Shown here one piece after another: positions 55,066 to 64,000 of a DNA stretch of 64,000 nucleotides. The notes beneath the pieces were generated by a model. The model worked only from the letters and a program-made list of their open reading frames with translations. It searched no databases and was not told the DNA's origin. The stretch covers positions 5,190,642-5,254,641 of the forward strand of contig BROE01000007.1 of NCBI GenBank assembly GCA_036571765.1. The letters are read 5' to 3'. Origin of the DNA: Plecoglossus altivelis. Its lineage: Eukaryota > Chordata > Actinopteri > Osmeriformes > Plecoglossidae. The position numbers were made by a program, and so were the translations under genes. Positions within the stretch are counted from its first letter, which is position 1, and the number at the start of each line of letters is the position of its first letter.

Positions 55066-56143
55066 GCACCACACAGCTACTATAACGAACGCGTTTACAG
55101 GCGCCAACACACACACGGCACACGCAGAACGTGCAACGACCACAACAATACCCGACCAACGTTCCTCTTTGCTCCTGCCACTCACCCTTGCTCTCCTTGG
55201 TAAGAGGGATTTTTTTAACGAGTATAAAACAACAGTTAGCAGGAAGCAGAAGCGCGCAAGTAGAGTAGAGTATGAAGACCAAAGCGGTCTTTCAAAAGAA
55301 ACACAAAAAATCTCCGTATTGCCGTGTGAGATGACATGGTGAGGCTTTCGAGGAAAGACAAAAAGATGGACCATGGGGGGCAGTATTGGAGAGTGGTTTT
55401 AGGATGGTGAGGTGAAGTGGGTTGGGGGGGACTTTAGATGGGAAGGGAGGGCTCCTAGGTCTGTGAGAGTCCCAGCTCTGTGACACTCTCTAATGATCAG
55501 GGTAGCAGACGGCAGGAGATGGCAGCCGCTAGTGTTCACAGCCCATCCCCAACACATCCTCAGCCCGACCCTCTGAAGTCAGGTCCCGTTTTCAGGTCCT
55601 GGGTGGGGTGGCTGTGTTGGGAGGGGGGTGGGGGTTAAGGGGGCAGCAGGGTGTGTTGTTTATGAGAGGGAGGGGCTGTGTGGTGAAGGGGGTTTAGCGG
55701 AGAGCAGGGGGGATAGGGCGGAGAGTAGGAGTTGAGGGCCAGACCAAAGTAGAGCGGCGGGGAAGGGGCTGTGTGGGGAGGAATCAGGGGTGGGCGACAT
55801 TCCATGCGGGAGGCATCCTGTTCTTATAAATAAGGGGCCCATTTTTTTTTGATTAGAGGCGGTTTGTCTGTAAGATGCAATCATGAAGCAGAGCCTGTCT
55901 ACACAAGTGAAGCTGATACCATTGAAATATGTAGGTCGAAGTTGTGAGGCGTTCGAGTTAGCGAGAAGTGCTATTACAAGCTATGTTGTCCCATGTTACA
56001 CAATGTGGTGTGGTGTTGTGTTGTGTTGATATGTGGAAGGATGAAGGTCATGTTTGGTTTGTGTTGTGAAAAGCAAAGGTCAGCGGAGGGAGAGAGGGAT
56101 GCATTTGTTTACAAAGTCTGCTCGGGCGCACAACAAACACCCC
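55065..56143. other. Unique stretch with G-rich parts
   Basis: G-rich words at about 55615-55770 (GGGAGGGGGGTGGGGG). GTGTTGTGTTGTGTTG occurs again near 56010-56030. No gene recognised. Confidence 0.38.
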
Positions 56144-56156
56144 TACACACACACGC

Positions 56157-56187
<31 letters not shown>

Positions 56188-56903
56188 TGCTCAGACAACC
56201 CCCCACACACACAAGGAGTAGAGGGAGCGGTTTGTTTTGGAAACCCAACTCATCCTCCCTCTCTCTCCCAAGAGGATCCCTGCAGCACCAGGGGACGAGA
56301 CAGAAGGAGGAAGAAATGTGGAGAGAGAGAAAAAGAGAGAGAGAGAGAGAAGCAGGGGGGGAGGAATGCCTTTGAAAGGGGGGGTCGAGAATCCTTGGTA
56401 GAAAAGGAGACTGCAGACTGTGGTGTATCTACCCCCAGCCAATTCTGCACCTGTCCCCCCCCCCCTCCCTCCAAACACACGCACACCACAGGCCCCTCTA
56501 CTCTACCCCCTGCTGCTAGGCTCTCCCAGTCCACCCCACTGCCATCCCCTGTGAATGACAGCCCCGTCTGGGTCAACACTGCGCCCCCTTGGCATGCAAG
56601 GGTGGGTGGGGTTGGAGGACTGGGGGTGGATCACCTCACCTGGTATGGCTGGGTGTATGGAGACAGGGTGGTGTGTGTGTGTGCGCGTGTGTGTGTGTGT
56701 CTGTGTGTGTGTGTGTGGGAGAGGAGATGGTGCACACAAAACTCTTATTTGTTTAGCTGCTCCTGTACCCTCTGCAGCGATGCCTTAATGGACCCCCATG
56801 TTTACCGGGACCTCATTATGGCAGAGTCTCAGCCCTCAACTAACCACCAAAAGAAAGGTTCTCTTCTCCCCCCCCCTTCCTCCCTCCTCCTCCCCCTTCC
56901 CCG

Positions 56904-56958
<55 letters not shown>

Positions 56959-57010
56959 AATCTGTTAGGTGTTCCTCATCTAACTCCAAAGCCTCTTTCA
57001 GCAGCCCCGG
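56144..57010. repeat. Cluster of simple repeats: CA, GA, C, GT, CA
   Basis: (CA)n at 56144-56188, a GA tract at about 56315-56352, C runs at about 56454-56472 and 56867-56876, (GT)n at about 56680-56718, and a long pure (CA)n at about 56906-56955. These produce the window's longest frame (343 codons, 55993-57024), which is low-complexity and not a gene. A unique patch at 56775-56830 (GATGCCTTAATGGACC, CCTCATTATGGCAG) may be conserved. Confidence 0.9.
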
Positions 57011-57261
57011 GGTGTGAACTTTAGACAACACTCCTCTCACATATTGCTTTATCCCTCCATCTGTTTATTTATTTACCTTTAGGCTCAATCTTCCCCTCTC
57101 TCTCTCCTTCTCTCCTTCCCTCTCCTTCTCTGCTCCATGTGTTTGGGGATCTCTCTCCCAAATCAATCTTTCATGAGTGCTCAGGCTACTACAGTAATCA
57201 CGACTGACACTAAAAGTCTGTCTAGATTTAGCCTCATGAAATTTTCATCCCTAAGTGTACA
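57011..57261. other. Unique spacer, CT-rich end
   Basis: Contains CTCTCTCTCCTTCTCTCC at about 57096-57130. Nothing recognised. Confidence 0.35.
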
Positions 57262-57274
57262 GTCTCTCTCTCTT

Positions 57275-57320
<46 letters not shown>

Positions 57321-57385
57321 TTTCTCCATCTCTCTGTCCATCTATCTCTCTCTCTCCAACTCTCTGTCCATCTCTCTCTCTCTTG
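57262..57385. repeat. (CT)n microsatellite with CTCCATCT interruptions
   Basis: CT array with CCATCTCTCTGTCCATCT interruptions similar in style to those at 43746-43925. Confidence 0.95.
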
Positions 57386-57628
57386 CACACACACAGCAGA
57401 GTTGATGACAGTCATCCCCCTCGCCTCTGGGCTGAAGGGACTATTTACAGTGACACATCCAGGATCGTTTGTTCTTCCCTGCACAGGCCGGCGAGGCGAT
57501 CCAGAGCAGGGGAGGGAGGTGAGAGGAGGAGACCGTCTGAGGGCTACGCAAAACAAATCAGTCAGATCAGCTGTTCACACGGCCAGCGGTCTGGAACAAC
57601 ACTCGGGTGGAAACGGTTTAGTTCTCTA
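57386..57628. other. Unique spacer with acceptor-like site
   Basis: TTTGTTCTTCCCTGCACAG ending at about 57486 is a good acceptor, and GGGAG then GTGAGAG about 32 bases later is donor-like. A 32-base exon is possible but unsupported. Confidence 0.2.
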
Positions 57629-57649
57629 CCCCCCCCCCCCCCCCCCCCC
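57629..57649. repeat. Poly-C run
   Basis: Twenty-one C bases followed by TGACTAATC. Confidence 0.95.
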
Positions 57650-58015
57650 TGACTAATCTGGGCAGAGGGGAGTTGGGGGGGGAGGTGCGGGAATGGGGGG
57701 GTGCGGGCGTTTGTAGTCTGCGACGTTTGTCTGGCCATCGGGTTTCTGAGTCAGACTTGACTCCCGCAAAAAAATGACAACACGGCCATTTCAAATGAGA
57801 ACATGACAGCTTTGTTTGATTCGGTCTCCGGCTCATTCCCGTAATTAGCCGTGTGTTTTTTTGCGCCTCACCAGGCCGACCCAAGTGCATGATCTAGCTG
57901 GAGTCACAGACGCAGACGAGCAGCCTTCCCCGGCCCCAGGCTGGGGGTCGGAAAACACACACGCTCGTAGCCTGTGGAAAGGCACACGCAGAGAATAATC
58001 CCCTCATTCAGTTCA
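57650..58015. other. Unique spacer, G-rich start
   Basis: GGGGAGTTGGGGGGGGAGG at about 57666-57684 opposes the preceding poly-C, so a hairpin is possible. Nothing else recognised. Confidence 0.35.
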
Positions 58016-58060
58016 GGGAGGGATGGAGGGAGGGAGGGAGGGAGGGAGGGTGGGAGGGAT
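58016..58060. repeat. (GGGA)n microsatellite
   Basis: GGGA array with GGATG and GTGGG interruptions. Confidence 0.93.
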
Positions 58061-58084
58061 CCTGAAGTCCGACTTGTCGTTCAT

Positions 58085-58470
58085 ACCGCCTCAAACCCAC
58101 CACTTGTGCCAGGGAGGAGATTATGATTGTGTGTCGGCTCATTATAGTTTATGACAGTGCTGGTATGCTTCCCCTCCAGCCTTGCTCATATTTCAGCAGA
58201 AAAAGAAACAATCCCTTGCTCTCCGTTATGAATGTGCCCCGACGTTTTAGAGAGTAATCTGCAGATAAGGAGCCTCCGGAGAGACCTACCCTATCTTTCC
58301 ATTCTCCGGAGCGAGGGAAAAAGAGGAGGACATGGGAGACTTGATAAACTTCCTGCGCTCGTCGACTGCTGTTCTTACGTGGTCAAACCCCATCCAGTGT
58401 GACAGTATTAATGGTGTTCTTATCAGAGGATAGAGACTTTAATTGGCTGTGGGGTAATTCCTCTCTGGTG
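58085..58470. other. Candidate conserved non-coding element
   Basis: Repeat-free block with GGAGATTATGATTGTG, GGCTCATTATAGTTTATG, GAGAGTAATCTGCAG and GACAGTATTAATGG. Well-balanced and long; among the better candidates. Confidence 0.32.
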
Positions 58471-58620
58471 TCAAGGAGTGAGGAGGAGGCAGATATGGGC
58501 GGATAACCCTGGGATGAGAGTGTTTCTAATTACCAGAGCAGTGGAGAATCTGTCTTCCTCTTTTCCTTCTGGTCTCCCTGTCCTCCGCCCTTCCTCCCCC
58601 AACCTCTTCAGTGTGGAGAA

Positions 58621-58676
58621 GTGTGTGCGTGTGTGTGCGCGCGCGCGCGTGTGTGTGTGTGCGCGCGTGTGTGAAG
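58621..58676. repeat. Alternating purine-pyrimidine tract (GT/GC)
   Basis: (GT)n with embedded GCGCGCGCGCGC and GCGCGCG runs, in continuous purine-pyrimidine alternation for more than 50 bases. This is the most Z-DNA-prone sequence in the window. Confidence 0.9.
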
Positions 58677-58718
58677 TGAAGTAAGTGAACCACACTACTC
58701 AGACTAATGGATGGAATA

Positions 58719-58756
58719 TGAAAGGGGGAGTTTGAGTCTCTCTCTCTTTCTCTCTC

Positions 58757-58788
<32 letters not shown>

Positions 58789-58796
58789 ACTCTCTG
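58719..58796. repeat. (CT)n microsatellite with shared unique flank
   Basis: CT tract preceded by TGAAAGGGGGAGTTTGAGTC. The same 20-base flank precedes the CT tract at 61249. More CT-rich sequence continues to about 58860. Confidence 0.92.
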
Positions 58797-59134
58797 TCTC
58801 TTTCTCTATCCGTTAATTTCACACCCTCTCTCCATCCCCTTCTCTCTCTCTGCATCTCTCGTTAACTCGCTTACCATCTCTTTGTAAACACCCTATTTTC
58901 TCTCTTGACTTGCTCTCTCCCTGCTTTCCCTATCTCATTCAGCGTCTGTTTTCGCTTCCCCCTCGACCCCATTCCACCTCCCTCCCCTCCCTGGTCTCTG
59001 GTTCCCCTCCCTGGCTGGGTAGCTCAGGGTTAAACACTCTCCTCTCCTCAGCCTATCCTTCACTGCTCTCCATCAGGGCTCCCTGGTCCTCCATCCCCTC
59101 TGTAGTCTGTAGTCTGCCCTCCTCTCCGCAGCCG
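58797..59134. other. C/T-rich unique stretch
   Basis: Pyrimidine-biased without a clean unit (CTCCCTCCC and CTCTCC words). Nothing recognised. Confidence 0.35.
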
Positions 59135-59235
59135 TGTAAAATATGCATGGCAACATCGACCCTGCCCATGTAAAGGGGTTTTAAACAGGGTCGCCCCCCT
59201 CTGACGCCCATGAAAAGCATCAACCTTTTCTGCCT
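59135..59235. other. Candidate conserved non-coding element
   Basis: Short repeat-free block with GTAAAATATGCATGGC (octamer-like ATGCAT) and GTAAAGGGGTTTTAAAC. Unaligned. Confidence 0.22.
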
Positions 59236-60065
59236 TGTGTCCCCCGCCCCGTGTTGGCTTGAGCCGGACAGCAGGGGCCAGACAGCCATCAGAACCTTTG
59301 CTTTTCTGGGCCACTGCAGCAAGACCAAGGACCTTCCCTTGTTCTGTGATTGCGTGACTGCAGTCGAAGTCCTTTTCGAACATTCCGGAAGGACTCCGCC
59401 AGTATAATGTAGCAGTACATTCAAACTTGTCAGCAGGAGAGAGAAAGAACACCAAAAATGACACAGGCTTTTCTGTTCCAAACTCTCACCCGCAGATGCA
59501 GTCTCTCGTTCTGCGCTGCGCGACGCTAACGGCCTCAATGCTCTCCCGGCGTCCCCTAACAAGCTCGACCAATCCACAGCCTTACAGATAAGGACGAACG
59601 TTTGAAGCAGGTTCCGTTCAGAGAATCACTCGGCAGTCACGGAACCACACGAGAACGAGCCCAGCCTGTGAAAACCGCGTGGTACGAAGTATGAGACTAG
59701 CATGAAGACCCCCTGTCACATGACCATGCGTAATCACATCTACCTTTCCTCCGGTCAGCGTCTGCTGTAGGTGGTCGTTACTGTTTTCCAGAGCTGAAGC
59801 AACGCGATAAACACATCTATAAGAATGAGAGAGGACCTATATTGACCACCATCATGTGGTGATGATGATGATGGTGATAATGAGGTTTTCCGTCCAGACA
59901 GTGGACTTGATGGTGATAGCGTGGAAAGGGCTGGCTGACCAAGCTAAGACAAGCAGGGCGTGCTGTTGTGGTGCAGGGACCCTGTCACGCTTGGAGCTTG
60001 CACGGTCGGCTGAGCTAATGTGTTCATTTCGGGCCCACTGCTGGCACCTGTGTGTGCGTTTGTTT
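59236..60065. other. Unique non-coding stretch
   Basis: GATGATGATGATGG occurs at about 59862-59874. The minus frames (174 and 134 codons) overlapping 59053-59577 are ordinary in composition and unrecognised. Confidence 0.35.
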
Positions 60066-60112
60066 GTGTGGTATGTGTGTGTGTGTGTGTGTGGAATGTG
60101 TGTGCGTGTGTT
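60066..60112. repeat. (GT)n microsatellite, interrupted
   Basis: GT runs on both sides of GTGGAATGTG. Confidence 0.88.
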
Positions 60113-60239
60113 CAGGGGCGCACAACAGACAAGGTCTGTACCCTCGTATTTGCAGGAGATGATTCTGGGTGGCAGTCCCAGTAGACAGATGTCAGCGTCT
60201 CATTAAAGAGGACGGCCAGACACCCCCAGAGCAGGAGAA

Positions 60240-60350
60240 AGGCTATGAATAAATTTATTACACTAATGCACTGACCTTAAAACTGTAAGTGACTCAAACG
60301 CCGCACTGATGCAGCCAATTGATGTAATAGCCATTAAAAAAGGGAGAGAA
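60240..60350. other. Candidate conserved non-coding element
   Basis: Repeat-free with GAATAAATTTATTACACTAATGC (inverted AATAAATTTATT) and GCCAATTGATGTAATAGCC. Short but dense in AT-type cores. Confidence 0.25.
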
Positions 60351-60454
60351 ATCATGCAGACTCACCCTCCCAGTTCCCTGACACCACCAGCACTGCCGGG
60401 TCCTCTCTGCTTAGAACACACACACTCTGGATCACACCATCCTGACTGGCTGGA

Positions 60455-60762
60455 TGAGGGGATGGATGGAAGACCGGATAGATGGAAGACTGGATGGAGG
60501 ACTGGATGGATGGAAGACTGGATGGATGGAAGACTGGATGGAGGACTGGATGGATGGAAGACTGGATAGATGGAAGACTGGATGGAGGACTGGATGGATG
60601 GAAGACTGGATGGATGGAAGACTGGATGGATGACTGGGTGGATGGAAGACAGGATGGATGGAATACAGGATGGATGGAAGACAGGATGGATGGAAGACTG
60701 GATGGATGGAATACAGGATGGATGGAAGACAGGATGGATGGAAGACTGGATGGATGACTGGG
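60455..60762. repeat. Minisatellite built on GGATGGAAGACT
   Basis: About 300 bases of nested repeats of GGATGGATGGAAGACT with variants GGAGGACT, GGAATACA and GGATGACT. Spacing alternates between about 22 and 18 bases, and a longer higher-order period with GGAATACAGG appears in the second half. Trp-Met-Asp and His-Pro-Ser frames of 90 to 200 codons on both strands are artefacts. Confidence 0.95.
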
Positions 60763-61140
60763 TGCCCGGACCAGGAGCTTCCTCTCACAGCAACACCTCT
60801 CAGGATCATCTCCACTCCTCCTTCCTTGATTAAGAGAAAAACATTTTTTTTTAGATATAGGATAATAGCGCACAATAGCAGGCAATTGTGCACAGACGTG
60901 GCACACACAAACACACAGAAACACGAAGACACACACTCTTGGGGTGGAGCAGTGAGGAGATAAAATGAGTGTGACAGGAGCTCAAGCATTGGGACTGCCA
61001 GTGCCCTCAGCCTGCTTTTCAAATTTACCTTTTCCCCATCTGATAACCAAATGTTTGGTGATGGAGTGATAACCATCATACAAAAGCCCTGTTAGATCGA
61101 ACAGCTAAAGTGTGTTTCTTTTGGCTTGATGTGTATTGCA
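60763..61140. other. Unique spacer
   Basis: A short CA-like run at 60901-60940 and a T run at 60845. Nothing recognised. Confidence 0.35.
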
Positions 61141-61177
61141 CGCACGCACACGCACACACACACACACACACACACAT
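61141..61177. repeat. (CA)n microsatellite
   Basis: CGCACGCACA start, then pure CA. Confidence 0.95.
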
Positions 61178-61248
61178 CTTCACATATACTGATGCCAACA
61201 GCTAACTTTGCACCCCCACTGGGTGAATTTGAACTATGTCCTCATCTC

Positions 61249-61264
61249 TGAAAGGGGGAGTTTG

Positions 61265-61316
<52 letters not shown>

Positions 61317-61334
61317 GAACACACACACACACAA
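61249..61334. repeat. (CT)n and (CA)n compound with shared flank
   Basis: TGAAAGGGGGAGTTTGAGTC followed by a clean (CT)n to about 61314, then CACGAA and (CA)n. The 20-base left flank is identical to that of the CT tract at 58719. Confidence 0.95.
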
Positions 61335-62182
61335 ATAGATACTACAGTAGGGGCCTACCTATAATAATGGCACCTGGCACCAGATGACACTCTTTCTCTG
61401 TCTCTCTCGCTGCGCTGGCCAGGTCATTCAGTGGCTGGACTTCTCGCACCCAACAGAAAATGGAGGCCATTCGTCTGTGCATGTATGGGGACTTCCTGCG
61501 GGACTGAGCAGTTGTCCTGGTGACAGAGCAGCGCCCAGGCTCCCTCCACCATCTGCATTATTGATGGGCGCCCGTCACCAGGAGTCTGACCACATTTAAA
61601 GATCTCAGCAGGGGGGTGGGGCAGTAATCAAAACACACACATGCCGCCTCACACTCCCTCCCTCTCTCGTCAAACATGCCGCTCCTCACACGAACAGACG
61701 CCTTCAAGTGTTCCCTGGCACATGCACACAGCCGCACGCCGCGGGTGGTGTGATGAGGACTGGTACGTTGTGTACTTTGCATCTGTTAGACCGGTCTTCT
61801 TTGTCAGGTTGTATCGGACTGATAGTGGAGCGTTTACTGTGAGGGAACTGGGAAGGTGGGTGGTAGGGAAGGTGTGGGGGGGACCACATGTGAGAACACA
61901 CATGAGCACACACATCCAACATGTACAGGGCGGGCGCAACGGTTTTTCATCTGCACTCATGCACACCCGCACGCAGGTCAACAACAAACACGTCTCAGAA
62001 GACAATGCAAACATGCATACAGCAGCTGTCATCCTCAGGCAGCAGACAAGCACACGCATGCTGCCAGGCAGGCACCAACGTGGGGAAGACAGCCCTCAGC
62101 CTTCGTCTGCAGACAGGTGGAACAACACCAGCCGCAGCCGGGTCTGAAACCTTCAGGACAGTTCCTCCACCTGCCTGCCTGG
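61335..62182. other. Unique non-coding stretch
   Basis: Scattered ACACACATG words from 61890 to 61925. The 168- and 250-codon plus frames are Thr/His/Ser-rich with no domain. Nothing recognised. Confidence 0.35.
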
Positions 62183-62312
62183 CTTCTTAATGCCTCTCCC
62201 ACACACACACACTCCCCTCTCCTACACACACAAACACTTCCCTCTCCCACACACACACACTCCCCTTCTCCCACACACCCTCCCCTCTCCCACACACACT
62301 CCCCCCTCTCCC
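62183..62312. repeat. Degenerate CACACACTCCCCTCTCC repeat
   Basis: Several copies of a unit of about 20 to 28 bases, (CA)n plus CTCCCCTCTCC, with irregular lengths. The Pro/Ser/Thr/His-rich frame is an artefact. Confidence 0.8.
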
Positions 62313-63067
62313 CTCCACCTCTGTTCTCTTTGTTCAGCGGTGCCCACCTGCCTTCCACTCTGTGTTTATGTTCGTCTTCCGAGAGCGGATCCACTGGGCT
62401 TGGCCAGCACGCTACAGGCAGTGGCGTGAGCCAGCTTGCCACTTCCTGGGTCCTGCCTGGAACGGAGACAGGAAGCAGGCCGTCCGCTCCTCCCAGCAAC
62501 ACCGCCGGGCTCGTGGTGTTGTGTTACCGTGCAGCAGTGAGGAGCACCTCTCTGGCTGTCTCGCTTCCTGAAAACAGAGACCACTGTCAGTCATACTCAC
62601 TGATATAATTCCTGTGTGCTCAGTGCCAAGGTGTGTGGTGTGACCACTTTAAAGGGTATTGTATGTACGCAACCTTTTTGGGATTTTCACTGAACTACAA
62701 AATATGTGTGCAAGGATTGTGGTTAGTTTGTCATTTTTAACGGGTCGGCGTGGGTTAGGGGCTGAGATATTCATGTAGAGGACAAGACCAGACATGTTTA
62801 CAGGTGGGGAAAAGGTACAGTGTACATTGAGAGCCAAATTGGATACAGGGATATAAAGAAAGCCCAAAAATGCCAGCTTAATCAGCCTTAATCTTGCGTA
62901 AACTACCGGCACGATCCCAGAGACTTCCTCTTCGTGCAGCTTCTACCCTGGCTGGTAGGCTGGCTGGCAGCCTTCCTAGCCCCAGCATGTCTATGATCTG
63001 TCAGGAGGAACGGAGAGACTGGAGGGGGGTTGGATTTTGTGGCTCTAAGACCTGGATGGTTAAATGG
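62313..63067. other. Unique non-coding stretch
   Basis: No gene recognised. CGGGTCGGCGTGGGTTAGGGG near 62740 is unremarkable. Confidence 0.35.
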
Positions 63068-63205
63068 CTGACTGGATGTATATAAATATGGATAAATGGT
63101 TGGATGGTTGTTTGAATAGATGGATGAATGGTTGAATGGATGGATGGATGGATGGATGGACAGGCTGATGGATGGATGGATGGACTGGCTGATGGATGGA
63201 AAGGT
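63068..63205. repeat. (GGAT)n-type array with GGTT and GAAT variants
   Basis: Tetranucleotide GGAT units mixed with TGGTT and TGAAT early on and a purer GGAT run at about 63137-63184. Related in sequence to the array at 60455. Confidence 0.92.
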
Positions 63206-64000
63206 GCACCAAGGTGAAATGGCAGTGATGTGTGTGATCTCAAAGAGGGGGGATTCCTGGAAGGGGCCGGAGGTCCTGAAAGCTCTGTCAGCTTGATAAT
63301 AGTTTATGTTTCCATGAGGAACCTTAGCCTGCAGTTCTGGGTTTGCCACCTGTCCTGCTATCTCCCCCCCAAACACACACACACACCCATTCATCTGCAC
63401 CTCTAATCTTCCACCCTCCCTACATACCCCCCCTCCTCAGCACCCAAGAAAACCCAGTCATATTCCTGCAGAGGTGAGTACACCCTGGTGAGTACACCTG
63501 CCACTTCAGTGAGGCTATACAGCACATCTTTTACAGGATGCAAGGCAACATCACTGACAAAAATGCATCAACACTATATATAGACACTCGACACCAGAAT
63601 CCAAAGTCCTTCTGGGGAATGAAACCTCTGCTATGTTCTTGACTTGGGTTTCAGTTGGGAAACCTGCCATCACCATTTTCAAACACCAGCACCATTTTGC
63701 TTGTGTTACGACATGCTACCAGCACCCATTAAGCCAGCCTCCTATGCTTGCATCACAAGCTGAGGTGATTGGTGGCTCAGGCACTGGGTGTACACATCTT
63801 ATGACCATCAGGCTGGTCCACGTCCCACTCACATCCTGCATGCCTTCTTGCTTTCCTCCATCCTGTGAGCAGAGCCTGTCTTGAGTAGTGTGGCAGAGGC
63901 GTTGCTTGCCGCTTGAGCTAGATGAGATTTAGACACCACCACAGGCCTAGGACCAGGGTCTGTGTGAGAGAGACCATCCTGTAGAGGGAGTTCTGCAGCG
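63206..64000. other. Unique non-coding stretch to window end
   Basis: A short (CA)n lies at 63373-63385. GGTGAGTACACC occurs twice near 63473-63500 as a tandem near-repeat and resembles two donor sites. Nothing else recognised. Confidence 0.35.

Noticed and set aside
56578..56600. Second CTCF-like site (TGCGCCCCCTTGG)
   Set aside because: One extra base breaks the core alignment and the remaining positions disagree with the motif.
55993..57024. 343-codon plus-strand open frame, longest in the window
   Set aside because: It is kept open by (CA)n, (GA)n, (GT)n and poly-C repeats and is made of Thr-His, Arg-Glu and Cys-Val strings. The unique parts show no domain.
60352..61079. Two minus frames of about 200 codons with Ser-Ile-His-Pro repeats
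   Set aside because: They are translations of the GGATGGAAGACT minisatellite in different frames.

Overview
This window looks like non-coding DNA from a vertebrate chromosome, most likely a teleost fish. I saw no gene that can be called with confidence: no recognisable protein family, tRNA, rRNA or known microRNA, no operon-like layout and no CRISPR. What points to a fish is the very high density of (CA)n, (GA)n and (GGGA)n microsatellites, several minisatellites, long homopurine, poly-G and poly-C tracts, only local CpG clusters, and the absence of familiar mammalian interspersed repeats. This is inferred from composition; no marker gene settles the species. Almost all the long reading frames are produced by simple repeats, for example Ser-Leu, Arg-Glu, Thr-His and Cys-Val strings.

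Layout. Bases 1-2005 are unique sequence with a (GT)n(GA)n block. A G-rich tract at 2006-2146 leads into a 627-bp segment (2150-2776), a 10-N assembly gap (2777-2786), a 32-base poly-G run and an exact second copy of the segment (2823-3449). This is very probably an unmerged contig overlap. From 3450 to about 14500, unique DNA alternates with microsatellites, a 56-bp tandem duplication, 26-bp and 30-bp minisatellites and a CpG-rich spot with two CCAAT boxes (6630-6912). From 14.5 to 29 kb there are several AT-rich islands with homeodomain-type cores (TAATTA, CAATTA, TTAATGA), a degenerate short-repeat block (18555-18860) and a CpG-dense patch with a CTCF-like site (19110-19450). From 29 to 47 kb the pattern continues, with a GTATCAGACCCGT repeat, a CTGC/CTGT tetranucleotide array and a minus-strand open segment at 42048-42218 that is hydrophobic, GC3-rich and followed by a GTGAGT donor. 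From 47 to 64 kb the main items are a regular 62-bp minisatellite (about 48411-48990), a splice-bounded 60-nt candidate exon (54066-54125), a Z-DNA-prone tract, a GGATGGAAGACT minisatellite (60455-60762) and a (GGAT)n array.

Interpretation. Many AT-rich, repeat-free islands with homeobox-type sites, no evident exons and no recognised transposons would fit a long intron or regulatory desert around a developmental gene. I cannot name that gene. The conserved-element calls rest on appearance alone, because no second genome could be aligned. I found no new multi-gene biological system. The items most worth checking are the assembly duplication, the candidate exons, the CCAAT/CpG spot, the CTCF-like site and the 62-bp array.
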